Below, piece after piece: positions 18,137 through 26,002 of a DNA stretch of 64,000 bases. Below the pieces are notes generated by a model, which worked only from the letters and a program-made list of their open reading frames with translations, searched no databases and was not told the DNA's origin. Position 1 is the first letter of the stretch; each line of letters begins with the position of its first letter. The stretch covers positions 62,001 to 126,000 of the forward strand of contig JACKGW010000008.1 of the NCBI GenBank assembly GCA_020631815.1, read 5' to 3'. The DNA is from Planctomycetota bacterium (lineage in GTDB: Bacteria; Planctomycetota; PLA2; JAEUHO01). The translations under genes and the position numbers were made by a program.

Positions 18137-18217
18137 AAGGAAGGCCCGTTCCCGGGGGGCGAGGGCCGGCGGCCCGGCTGTCGTCCAAGGCGCCCCCCGC
18201 CTCGTCCGGATCCCTCC

Positions 18218-19687
18218 ATGTCTCGTCCCGCGTTCCTCATCCTCTGCGCGCTGGCCCTCGGCGCCGGCGTCCTCCTTTCGCGCTTCTTGGGCGGGACCTC
18301 CTCGCCGCCGCGCGACGTGGAGTTCGAGCAAGCCGACGGCCCCGCCGGCGGGGGCGACGAGGGGAGCCTGGGGGGCACGCTTGCCGGCCGGGACGTGGGT
18401 CTGGACGGTCGCGGCTCGGGCGGCCCCACGAACGCAGGTGGGGGTCTGCCCTCGGGCGCACGTACGCCGACGGGCATCGACCTCTCGGACCCTGCGCAGC
18501 GCAAGCAGCACCTGGCCTTCCTGCTGGCCATGGCCGAGCCCGACTGGGCCGAGGTGCGTCAGGTCCTGGCCGCCATGGGCAGCGAGCCGCTCGATCCGGA
18601 GCTGAAGGCGCGCCTGTTCGAGTGGTTCCGCACGGGCCCGCGCCGCAACGAGATCGGGCAGGCGCTCGAGATGCTCGGGGACCCCTCGGCCGTCGAGAGC
18701 TTCCTCGTGTTCCTCGACGACAAGGCCACGCCGCCGGACCTGCGCTACGCCACGATCCAGGCGCTGGCGACGTTCCGCGGCGGCGACCCCGACACGATCG
18801 TGCTCGCCCTCGAGCCGCGGCTCGCCGGTGACTGGCGCACCGACGTGTACCTGCTGCAGGTGATGGCCCAGCGCGGTGGCACCGAGGCCACTCGGGCACT
18901 GGTTCGCTACATCGAGCGGCTGGGCGACACCGGCGACTTCCAGCCCGGCATCTTGCGTCACTACGTGGTCGCCAACACGCCCGAGTCGATCGAGCTCGCC
19001 AAGGAGGCACTGGCCTCGGCGAGCTCGCCCGAGGTCACCAAGCGGCTCCTGGCGTCGCTGGTGCGCGACGGTTCCGCCGCGCTCGTACCGTCGTTGCTCG
19101 AGCTCGATCGCGATGGGCAGCCCGACGCCGTCCGTCTCGAGGTCCTGAAGGCGCTGGCGCGCGCCGGCGGCGAGGACGCGCTCGACCGGCTCTTGGCACA
19201 CGCCACGTCCGGCGGCACGACGGGCCGCATGGCGCTCGACGCCATCGCGCAGCTGCCTCGCGAGATCGCCACGCTGAAGGAGCGAGAGCGCATTCGCGAC
19301 CTGCTCGACCGGGCAGGCCTCACCGAGGATCCCGAGAACACGCGCGTGACGACGCTCCGCACCCTGGGCGAGCTCGGGGCCGTGGAGTCGATGGACGCCA
19401 TCGTGCTGCATGCGGAGCGGGGGACGCCGCGAGTCGCCAACGCGGCGATCGAGGCCCTCGGCCGCATCGGCAGCAAGGCCCAGCCCAAGGTCGACGCCAT
19501 CGCCGGGCTGTACGCCCGCGCCGACGAGGCGCAGCGGTTTGCGATCGTGCGGGCGCTGGCCGGCATCGGCGGCTCGAAGGCACTCGCCTGGGTCCGCTCC
19601 TGGCAGGACGACACCTCGGTCTCCAACCAGCTGAAGACCCAGCTGCGCGCCGCAGCAGGCCGACTCGTCCAGCAAGAGCCCCGCTGA
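18218..19687 (+). CDS. membrane-anchored HEAT-repeat protein
   Basis: A 489-aa protein with an N-terminal signal anchor (residues 5-24), a Gly/Asp-rich linker (30-90), then helical HEAT-like repeats to the end (for example AVESFLVFLDDKATPPDLRYATIQAL and VANAAIEALGRIGSKAQPKV). No catalytic motif is seen. Such proteins are abundant in planctomycetes and probably act as periplasmic scaffolds. The next gene, also HEAT-containing, starts 79 bp downstream. Confidence 0.8.
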   Translation: MSRPAFLILCALALGAGVLLSRFLGGTSSPPRDVEFEQADGPAGGGDEGSLGGTLAGRDVGLDGRGSGGPTNAGGGLPSGARTPTGIDLSDPAQRKQHLAFLLAMAEPDWAEVRQVLAAMGSEPLDPELKARLFEWFRTGPRRNEIGQALEMLGDPSAVESFLVFLDDKATPPDLRYATIQALATFRGGDPDTIVLALEPRLAGDWRTDVYLLQVMAQRGGTEATRALVRYIERLGDTGDFQPGILRHYVVANTPESIELAKEALASASSPEVTKRLLASLVRDGSAALVPSLLELDRDGQPDAVRLEVLKALARAGGEDALDRLLAHATSGGTTGRMALDAIAQLPREIATLKERERIRDLLDRAGLTEDPENTRVTTLRTLGELGAVESMDAIVLHAERGTPRVANAAIEALGRIGSKAQPKVDAIAGLYARADEAQRFAIVRALAGIGGSKALAWVRSWQDDTSVSNQLKTQLRAAAGRLVQQEPR

Positions 19688-19766
19688 CCGTCGTCACCTG
19701 GGGCCGCAGGCCCCGGACGGTGAATCCCTGCGCCGCCCGCCTCCGACGATCGTTCACAATGGGGTC

Positions 19767-21080
19767 GTGCTTGTCCCCGCCCCGCACCCGGCCCTCCGCG
19801 TCCGCCTCGGCCTCGGCTTCGCCTTGGTGCTGGTGCTGGGCGTCTGCTTCGGTGCGGGTCGGGCGAGCGCGTCGGACCTGGGCGACCAGCTCCTCGGCGA
19901 GCTCAAGCGTGGGCTGAAGGCCGAGGACCTGACCGAGCGACGGCGTGCCGTGGGCGAGGTCGGGTACATGCGGGCCCACCTGGACGAGGCGCAGAAGCGC
20001 CGCGCGACGGTGCTCTTGCGCAAGGCGTTCGACGACGAGCCGGACCTCGAGACGCGCCAGCTGATGGTGCGCTCCCTGGCGCGGCTCGGCTCGACGGCGT
20101 CCTGGGTGCCGGTGATCCTCGCGGCCTTCGGCGATCGCGACCCGGCGGTGCGCGAGACGGCCTACCTCGAAGTGCTGGGCGGACGTCGGACCCTGCTCGA
20201 CGTGGTGGCGCGCCTGCTCGAGGAAGACGAAGACCCGACGTTCCGTGCGCGCCTCCTTCTGCTGTTGGGCGATCGTCGCCGTCACGACGCGATGCCGCTT
20301 CTGATCGAGCGGCTCGGCGACGAGCAGCCACGCGTGGCGGCCGCGGCCGCCGAGGCCCTCGAAGCCATCAGCGGTCAGGCCTTGGGCTACGACGCAGCGC
20401 TGTGGTCTCGCTGGTACGCGCGCTGGGAAAAGGCAGAGGCGGCGCGCGTGCGCAGCGGCGCCCACCACACCGTCGAAGGCGACGGTGAGCCCCCGGCCGA
20501 GCGACCGCCTCCGCACGTGACGCGCGGTCTCGTCCCGTCGTTCTTCGGCCTGCGTCTCGCGGCGAAGGACATCGTGTTCGTGATCGACGTGTCCGGGTCC
20601 GTGGGGGCGGGAGGCCTGCAGCGCGTGCGCACGGAGCTGGTCCAGGCCATCGAGCGACTCGGCAGCGACGTCCATGTCGCCGTGCTGTTCTTCGCGGAAG
20701 AGATGAAGCTCTTCAAGCCGGAGCTGGTCTTGGCCACCCCCGACATCAAGGGCGAGATCGCCTACTTCCTGCGAGGCGTCGCACCCGGGCGCAAGACCGA
20801 CGTCTTCACGCCCCTCCACGCAGGCCTGGCCCTCGTGCGACAGCGCGTCGCCGCGAAGGAAGCAGCGGGCGAGCCGTTCCGCATGCCCGTGACGCTCGTC
20901 GTGGTGAGCGACGGGCGCAACAACGTGGACAACACGCCGTTCGAGGTCGTCGAGGACAAGCTCGGCCGCCTCGACCTGCAGCGCACGGTCGTTCACGCGG
21001 TCGTCGTAGGCGGTGAACCCGATCCCCTGATGCTCCACCTCGCCAAGGCTGGCGGCGGCGAGTTCAAGTACATCAAGTAG
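19767..21080 (+). CDS. secreted HEAT-repeat protein with von Willebrand factor A domain
   Basis: A 437-aa protein. The N-terminus has a signal sequence (hydrophobic 13-32, cleavage near ASA). HEAT-like helical repeats occupy about 38-205, followed by a charged linker and a C-terminal vWA domain (about 270-437). The metal-binding MIDAS motif is DVSGS (about 274-278), with a conserved Thr in KTDVFTPL and an Asp in VVVSDGRNN. vWA domains bind protein ligands through a divalent cation. The start is GTG 19767; the nearby ATG 19759 is out of frame. It probably works with the HEAT protein upstream. Confidence 0.85.
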   Translation: MLVPAPHPALRVRLGLGFALVLVLGVCFGAGRASASDLGDQLLGELKRGLKAEDLTERRRAVGEVGYMRAHLDEAQKRRATVLLRKAFDDEPDLETRQLMVRSLARLGSTASWVPVILAAFGDRDPAVRETAYLEVLGGRRTLLDVVARLLEEDEDPTFRARLLLLLGDRRRHDAMPLLIERLGDEQPRVAAAAAEALEAISGQALGYDAALWSRWYARWEKAEAARVRSGAHHTVEGDGEPPAERPPPHVTRGLVPSFFGLRLAAKDIVFVIDVSGSVGAGGLQRVRTELVQAIERLGSDVHVAVLFFAEEMKLFKPELVLATPDIKGEIAYFLRGVAPGRKTDVFTPLHAGLALVRQRVAAKEAAGEPFRMPVTLVVVSDGRNNVDNTPFEVVEDKLGRLDLQRTVVHAVVVGGEPDPLMLHLAKAGGGEFKYIK

Positions 21081-21109
21081 CAGTGCGCCTACGTGCCGAG
21101 CTGCCGACG

Positions 21110-21238
21110 GGCGGCTCGGCAGATGCTCGGTCCCGCACCCCCATCGGCTCCTCGAGGCGCTGCCTCTTGCGCGGCCTGCCAGGGTAGGCCGACGCAGACC
21201 ACGAGTCGTCGCCGATGGGGGCACGCTACCTTCGCCCT
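21110..21238. repeat. dispersed palindromic repeat, copy B
   Basis: Second copy of the element at 4721-4814, located 30 bp after the vWA gene. The stem is CACCCCCATCGGC against GCCGATGGGGGC, while copy A has an A-T pair where B has C-G. An extra internal segment (about 21158-21195) separates the shared blocks and itself contains the palindromic GGCCTGCC/AGGGTAGGCC region. It probably folds as RNA or acts as a terminator-like intergenic element. Bases 21239-21335 show nothing further. Confidence 0.8.
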
Positions 21239-21335
21239 GCCGACCCGGTGCCGGGACCAAGCCATGGAATCCGGCGCCATCGTCCTGGCATGCTTGGCGG
21301 CCTTGTGATGCACGGACTCGCGACTGGCGCGCCTA

Positions 21336-22223
21336 TCAGCGGAGCGCGTTGACGAGCAAGGCCGGCGTGGCGACGTCCGTGGCCACGGCGCGTGCTTCGT
21401 CGGGCAAGGGCCGCGGCAACGCGACGGCCGCAAGCACGCGTACGCCCAGCGGCCGGGTCGTGTCGGCGAGCACGCGAAGCAAGGCCTTCGTCGGACGCTC
21501 GCCCTCCGGAAGCGCGCCGATCAAGAGGATTGCGCCCTCGGCAGCGTCCGGGCTGTCGATCAGCAGGCCCGCTTGGGCCGCCATGCGCTCGCGCAAGCGG
21601 TCCGGCAAGGGCGCCGCATCCGGCTGGTCGGCGAGCCGGGCGAGGAAGCCGAGGTAGGGCCCGGTGCGGTCGCGGCCCTCGCGCAGGCTCGCCTCGACGC
21701 GTTCCACCAAGTAGAGCCGGGCCGTCTGTCGCGCGGCGGACGGGGCGGCATCCAAGGCCTTGACCAACGTGCCCTCCGTCGTGGCGTCCGGCGTGCGCAG
21801 GAACGCGGTCAAGCGCAGCACCCACTCCATGGAGTCGGGCAGCTCGTCGGGCGGCGGCGGCAGGTGCGCCATGCCCGTGTCGATCGGAACGACCTCCGTC
21901 GGGCCCGGTGCAGCACCCGGCTCCGGAGTGGGCTGGGGGGTACCGGTACCCGCTTCGCCGTCCGCGGATGCGGGCGGCGTGGCACCGTCCGCTGCGCCGC
22001 TCTCGGCGCGTTCCCGCGCAGCGGCCTCGCGCTGGTCGGAGCGGCGGCGCATGTCGACGATGACGGCGATCACGACGGCCAGGGCCAGCACGAGCATCAC
22101 CAAGCCCTTGCCCTTGGGCTGGGGGGCGCGCTCCTTGAGCGTGGCTTCGAGCCGGGCGCCGAGGCCTCCTTCCCCACGCGCGGAGCGAGGGCGAGGTGCG
22201 GAGCCAGGGACGTGGTTGGACAT
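21336..22223 (-). CDS. single-TM protein of unknown function
   Basis: A 295-aa protein beginning at ATG 22223, with GGAGAGG about ten bases upstream. It has a basic cytoplasmic N-terminus (1-38), one TM helix (LVMLVLALAVVIAVIVDM, about 41-58), an Ala/Pro/Gly linker (65-115) and an alpha-helical C-terminal half with HEAT-like character (LLIGALPEGERPTKALLRVL). No enzymatic motif is seen. It is divergent from aroC, with 52 bp between the start codons. Confidence 0.75.
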   Translation of the reverse strand: MSNHVPGSAPRPRSARGEGGLGARLEATLKERAPQPKGKGLVMLVLALAVVIAVIVDMRRRSDQREAAARERAESGAADGATPPASADGEAGTGTPQPTPEPGAAPGPTEVVPIDTGMAHLPPPPDELPDSMEWVLRLTAFLRTPDATTEGTLVKALDAAPSAARQTARLYLVERVEASLREGRDRTGPYLGFLARLADQPDAAPLPDRLRERMAAQAGLLIDSPDAAEGAILLIGALPEGERPTKALLRVLADTTRPLGVRVLAAVALPRPLPDEARAVATDVATPALLVNALR

Positions 22224-22275
22224 GGGGACGATCCTCTCCGGGTCGGAGGGGCGACAGCATCGTACAGTGCCGCCG

Positions 22276-23457
22276 ATGGAGCTGCTCCTGGAGACGGCTG
22301 GCGAGAGCCATGGACGCAGCCTCGTGGCGATCCTCGTGGGCTTGCCCACGGGCTCGCCCGCGGATGCTGCCTACGTGGACGCGCGGCTGGCCGCCCGCCA
22401 GCGGGGGCGTGGCAACAGTGCGCGCCAGCGTACCGAGCGGGATGCCGTCGAGCTGCTCGCGGGGGTGCGAAACGGTGTCGCTACGGGCAACCCGATCGCC
22501 TTGTCGGTCGCCAACCGCGACACCCGCTACGCCGACCTGCCGCCGGTCCATGCGCCACGCCCGGGCCATGCCGACCTGGCCGGCGCGCTCAACCGGGGGC
22601 TCGTCGACGTGCGGGATGTCATCGAGCGCGCCAGCGCCCGCGAGACGGCGGTCCGCGTGGCCGCGGGGGCGCTCGCGGCGGCCTTCCTCGAAGTGCTCGG
22701 CATCCACGTCCTGGGTCACGTCGTGGCCATCGGCGGCGTGGACGTCGCGGGATCGCCGGGAGCGGACCTCGAGGCCGCGCGCGCCACGCGCGACACGTCC
22801 GACCTGCACGCCCTGGGGCCCGCGCCTGCGCAAGACGAGGCGCGTGCAGCGATCGATGCCGCGGGACGCGACGGCGACACGCTCGGCGGCATCGTCGAAG
22901 TCGTCGCCACGGGCGTGCCTGCGGGTCTCGGTGGCCACGAGCGCCCCGAGAGCAAGCTGTCGGCGTGCCTGGGCGCGGCGCTGATGGGCATTCCGGCCGT
23001 GCGGGGCATGGACATCGGCCTGGGCTTCCGCGCCGCGTCCCTGCGCGGCAGCGCCGTACACGACCCGATCGTGCCGTCTCCCCAGGGGCCGTTGCCGGCT
23101 CGCCAGGGCAACGGTGCGGGCGGCGTGGAGGGCGGCACCAGCAACGGCCAGCCCATCGTCGTGCGCGCGGCCATGAAGCCGCTGGCCACGCTGCGCCATG
23201 CGTTGCCCAGCGTCGACCTGCGAACAGGCGAGGAGGCGCCTGCGCGTGTGGAGCGCAGCGACGTATGCGCCGTGAGCCGCTTGGCCATCGTCGCAGAGGC
23301 CGTCGTCGCGCTCGAGCTTGCACGCCACGTTCGCCGTCGCTTCGGCGGCGCCCACCTGGACGAGGTGCGGGCCGCGATGGACGCCCATCGCGCACGCGTC
23401 GAGGCCCTCTTGGCGGGCACGACCAACGATCCCTCCGAAGCGGGCACCCCGTCTTGA
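22276..23457 (+). CDS. aroC: chorismate synthase
   Basis: Last step of the shikimate pathway, converting EPSP to chorismate with reduced FMN. The 393-aa protein begins in family style (GESHGRSLVAILVGLPTG), contains RPGHADLAG, RASARETAVRVAAGA, GLGGHERPESKLSACLGAALMG split over the FMN site, and GGTSNGQPIVVRAAMKP. Length fits the long bacterial type. It starts at ATG 22276. The isolated location, without other aro genes, is common for this enzyme. Confidence 0.96.
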   Translation: MELLLETAGESHGRSLVAILVGLPTGSPADAAYVDARLAARQRGRGNSARQRTERDAVELLAGVRNGVATGNPIALSVANRDTRYADLPPVHAPRPGHADLAGALNRGLVDVRDVIERASARETAVRVAAGALAAAFLEVLGIHVLGHVVAIGGVDVAGSPGADLEAARATRDTSDLHALGPAPAQDEARAAIDAAGRDGDTLGGIVEVVATGVPAGLGGHERPESKLSACLGAALMGIPAVRGMDIGLGFRAASLRGSAVHDPIVPSPQGPLPARQGNGAGGVEGGTSNGQPIVVRAAMKPLATLRHALPSVDLRTGEEAPARVERSDVCAVSRLAIVAEAVVALELARHVRRRFGGAHLDEVRAAMDAHRARVEALLAGTTNDPSEAGTPS

Positions 23458-23492
23458 CGCGGGGTACGGGCCTGCCTACGGTCCTCGCGCTT

Positions 23493-23564
23493 GCCGGCGT
23501 AGCTCAGCGGTAGAGCAGCGGTTTTGTAAACCGCAGGTCGTCGGTTCGACCCCGACCGCCGGCT
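23493..23564 (+). tRNA. tRNA-Thr (TGT)
   Basis: Acceptor GCCGGCG/CGCCGGC, D arm GCTCAGCGGTAGAGC, and anticodon arm GCGGT-TTTGTAA-ACCGC with TGT. The T arm is GTCGG-TTCGACC-CCGAC. The discriminator is T and the 3' CCA is not encoded. It reads ACA and related Thr codons. Confidence 0.95.
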
Positions 23565-23736
23565 CATTCGTGCTCGTGGTCCACCTTGGCCGTCGCTGCG
23601 AGCGTGTCGCATGGCGCAGGCGCCACAGCGCGCCCCGTGGCCCCCTGCCAGGGAGGCCTTGGGCCTTGGCCGCGGCTCCCAAAACGTGACCCCCAGCGGG
23701 CTCGGCGGTATCACCTCCGGGCCTGATCGGCGACAC

Positions 23737-23821
23737 GGCGGGATACTCAAGTGGTCAACGAGGGCAGACTGTAAATCTGCTGGCTTAGCCTTCGGCGGTT
23801 CGAATCCGTCTCCCGCCACCA
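23737..23821 (+). tRNA. tRNA-Tyr (GTA), integration target
   Basis: Class II tRNA of 85 nt. Acceptor GGCGGGA pairs with TCCCGCC, anticodon arm GCAGACTGTAAATCTGC carries GTA, and there is a long variable arm (TGGCTTAGCCTTC). The T arm is GGCGG-TTCGAAT-CCGTC, and CCA is encoded (23819-23821). Its 3' 59 nt are duplicated at 31951-32009, so the 3' part was supplied by the element that integrated here and the gene remained whole. Confidence 0.96.
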
Positions 23822-25042
23822 TCCCTCTTCCGCCCCGGATTCCGGGGCCTGGGCGTCCTCGGAGGGGTCTTCCACGCTCCCACCCTCGGGGGCGTCTTGG
23901 AGCGCCGAGTGGGCCTGAGTTGCGTGGTGCGCGGCAGAATCCACGGCAGACTCCGGCAGAGCGAGGCGTGACACGGCCTCTGCGCCGTCCACGAGAGTCA
24001 GCTTCGTGTAGTGGTTCGCGGTCAGTGCCGGCGTCGAGTGACGGGCCAGCTTCTGTGCCTGCGCGAGCGTCACATCGGCGCGGGCCAAGTTCGTCACGAA
24101 GCTCGTGCGTAGCGCGTGGAAGTCCACGCGGCCGGCGTCGGTCTTGGCTTCGATCTCCGCAGCCTTGAGGTCCTCGTAGAGCGTGGCGGTGCCGGGGACG
24201 CGGCGGAGCACCACAGGCCGCGCCCTGGGCCCCAGCGCGTCGTGCAGGCGCACCAGCAGGTCAGCCGCGGTCGCGTGGAGCGGCAGGACGTCCTCCCGGC
24301 CGCTCTTCGACACCGAGGCACGCACGGTCAGCGTCGAGGCGTCGAGGTCCACGTCGGCCCACGTGAGCGCACCGATCTCGCCCCGCCTGAGCCCAGCCAA
24401 GCCGGCGAGTGCGTACGCCGTGGCGCGCTCAAGCCCCTGGAGCGCGTAGCGCCCCCTCGTCTCAGTGGAGGCCAAGAGCTTGCCGAGTTCCTCCATGCTC
24501 AGCGCCCGGCGCTGGAAGGTCGGCTCGCCCGCAGCAGGCGCCTCGGTGGCCCGTACGGGGTTGCTGGGCCACTTCCCGAGCCGCACGAGCCGGGCGAAGA
24601 ATCCGCTCAGGGCGGCGCGGTAGCCGCGCACGGTGGAGGCCGCCTTGCCCTCGGCGACCAGCAAGGCCATGACCGCCTCGACGCGCTCAGCGTCCATCTC
24701 CGCAAGCCGCGTGACGCCCTGGAAGCAGCGACGGAGTCGAGCCTCGGTCATCTCGACGTGGCGGACCGAGCGGGCCCTAGCCATACCGCGGGTGCCGCCC
24801 ACGCGCATGGCTTGGACGTGGTCCGCAACGAGCGCGAGCGGGTCGGCTGTACGGGTGGCCGCATGGGGGCTCCCGTCCGGCCCGTGGGCTTCTGCCTCCC
24901 GCAGCAGGCGCGCCGCGACGAGCTCGGCAGTCCTCCGGTCCTTCGCCTTCGTGGAAGTACGGACGCGGCGCCCTTCGACGGCGAAGTCGCACCACCACAC
25001 CCCGACCGGCTTGCCGTTCTTGCGATGGCGGTAGAGCCTCAC
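23747..25042 (-). CDS. int: tyrosine recombinase/integrase, C-terminal tail encoded by attL
   Basis: Site-specific recombinase of 431 aa. It has an arm-binding N-terminal region (RKNGKPVGVWWCDF), a SAM-like core-binding domain (about 65-165) and a catalytic domain with R219 (GLRRGEIGALTW), K246, H309/R312 (HALRTSF), H335 (ARHST) and nucleophile Y345 (NHYTK). After the catalytic part an acidic, probably disordered tail runs into attL, so the last residues are translated antisense through tRNA-Tyr and end in the chromosomal flank (SLPSLTT). In a circular form the same frame would continue into the sequence next to attR. GTG 25042 overlaps the RHH gene stop (GTGA). Confidence 0.95.
   Translation of the reverse strand: MRLYRHRKNGKPVGVWWCDFAVEGRRVRTSTKAKDRRTAELVAARLLREAEAHGPDGSPHAATRTADPLALVADHVQAMRVGGTRGMARARSVRHVEMTEARLRRCFQGVTRLAEMDAERVEAVMALLVAEGKAASTVRGYRAALSGFFARLVRLGKWPSNPVRATEAPAAGEPTFQRRALSMEELGKLLASTETRGRYALQGLERATAYALAGLAGLRRGEIGALTWADVDLDASTLTVRASVSKSGREDVLPLHATAADLLVRLHDALGPRARPVVLRRVPGTATLYEDLKAAEIEAKTDAGRVDFHALRTSFVTNLARADVTLAQAQKLARHSTPALTANHYTKLTLVDGAEAVSRLALPESAVDSAAHHATQAHSALQDAPEGGSVEDPSEDAQAPESGAEEGWWRETDSNRRRLSQQIYSLPSLTT
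23763..23825 (+). other. attL, 63-bp core in the 3' part of tRNA-Tyr
   Basis: Identical over 63 bp to 31951-32013, from GGCAGACTGTAAATC to CCACCATCCC. The sequences diverge immediately on both sides (g/c before, t/c after). The core spans from the anticodon stem to just past CCA, a standard tyrosine-integrase target. Confidence 0.93.
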
Positions 25043-25251
25043 GCCTTCCTCCCTTCGACAGCCGACCTCAGCCGTGCGACCTCGCGCTCCAGACGCTTGA
25101 GCGCCTTCGCGTGGTCGCTCGCCCCGAGTCCGTCTGCGATGGCGCGGCGGACTACCTCGCCACGGGGGAGCCCCTCGGACTCAGCCCGCTTGTCGAGCGC
25201 GGCCAGGAGGTCCGTGGGGAGCCGCAGACTGATGAGCTTGTCGTTCCTCAT
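25039..25251 (-). CDS. ribbon-helix-helix (CopG-type) DNA-binding protein
   Basis: A 70-aa regulator. The beta strand KLISLRLPTDLLAALDKRAE is followed by helix-turn-helix EGLPRGEVVRRAIADGL, the usual RHH layout, and then a coiled-coil C-terminus. ATG 25251 is chosen because the RHH strand begins within a few residues; the frame extends upstream across a palindrome that looks like an operator. It is coupled to int through a GTGA overlap and so probably controls integrase and itself. An excision or arbitrium-like role cannot be read from sequence. Confidence 0.85.
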   Translation of the reverse strand: MRNDKLISLRLPTDLLAALDKRAESEGLPRGEVVRRAIADGLGASDHAKALKRLEREVARLRSAVEGRKA

Positions 25252-25259
25252 GGCGGGGA

Positions 25260-25281
25260 GTGTATCACGCGAGAGATACAC
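25260..25281 (-). promoter_or_regulatory. palindromic operator upstream of the RHH-int operon
   Basis: GTGTATC-N8-GATACAC is a perfect 7-bp inverted repeat, 9 bp upstream of the RHH start codon, in the 41-bp gap after the small-terminase-like gene. AT-rich compared with its surroundings. Position and symmetry suit autoregulation by the RHH protein. Confidence 0.6.
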
Positions 25282-25292
25282 ACCGCGAGGAG

Positions 25293-25745
25293 TCACTTGG
25301 CATCCTCCTCGTCGAGTTCGTCCGCGAGTCGCCGCTGAGAGTCCCGGCCGAGGAGCCTGCGGACCGTCTCGGGGTCGGGCGCCACGGCGATGCTCCGGGC
25401 GTCAACGGCAACGGCCGGCCCGACACCCATCCCGAGCAGCTTCCCGACGTGGGCCCAGGTGCGGGCGGCTCCCGCCAGGTTGCTCTCGGCCTCCAGCGCG
25501 AAGGCCAGGCGTCGGAGGTGCCGAACGACCTCGGCCCGGCGCCCGTCCAGGCCCTCAAGCTCCTCGGTCGCCCACCGCTTCCGGATGGCGACGGCATGGC
25601 CACGCACGGAGCGCCGCGAGATGGCGAGCGCCTTCGCGATGGCGGGTGTGCCCTGCCCCTCCAGCAGCATCCGCTCGACGGCAGACCGAGTGGCGGGCTT
25701 GGGCGCGTGGGCAGCCCCATTGAGAGCGGGGTCGGGGGTGGTCAT
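25293..25745 (-). CDS. HTH protein resembling phage small terminase subunits
   Basis: A 150-aa protein starting at ATG 25745 with AGGAG about ten bases upstream. The N-terminal homeodomain-like HTH is SAVERMLLEGQGTPAIAKAL followed by AISRRSVRGHAVAIRKRW. A helical middle (LAGAARTWAHVGKLLGMGVG) is like the oligomerisation part of TerS proteins, and the C-terminus is charged. There is no large terminase nearby. It could instead be a plain transcription regulator. Its ATG overlaps the stop of the upstream gene (ATGA). Confidence 0.6.
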   Translation of the reverse strand: MTTPDPALNGAAHAPKPATRSAVERMLLEGQGTPAIAKALAISRRSVRGHAVAIRKRWATEELEGLDGRRAEVVRHLRRLAFALEAESNLAGAARTWAHVGKLLGMGVGPAVAVDARSIAVAPDPETVRRLLGRDSQRRLADELDEEDAK

Positions 25746-26002
25746 CGGGTCGTCTCCTGGGGCTGCGTAGATGCGCCAGCAAGGCCCTGGCGGCGGGGTG
25801 GCGCGTGGAGGGCCGGACAGGTGGGGGAGCGGCACGCGGGGCACCAGGGAGGCCCGCGGCGCGACGGGATGCCGGTGGCGAGCTCGCAGTTCGGGCGGAC
25901 CGTGTCGAGGCGGTCGGCCCAGGCGTTGCGGTCCAGATCGACGACCGGCAGCGACCCGGTCTCGGCGAGCACGTCGACCAGCAGCTCGGAGAGCGGCCTC
26001 AC
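25742..26002 (-). CDS. small Cys-containing hypothetical protein
   Basis: An 86-aa protein of unknown function between the helicase and the terS-like gene. GTG 26002 overlaps the helicase stop (GTGA) and its own stop overlaps the next ATG, so it lies inside a coupled operon. WCPACRSPTC (about 53-62) could bind zinc. Otherwise no recognisable domain. Confidence 0.65.
   Translation of the reverse strand: MRPLSELLVDVLAETGSLPVVDLDRNAWADRLDTVRPNCELATGIPSRRGPPWCPACRSPTCPALHAPPRRQGLAGASTQPQETTR

Noticed and set aside
23747..23836. Integrase C-terminal end as a natural protein tail
   Set aside because: The final residues are translated from antisense tRNA-Tyr and the flanking chromosome, so they depend on the insertion site.
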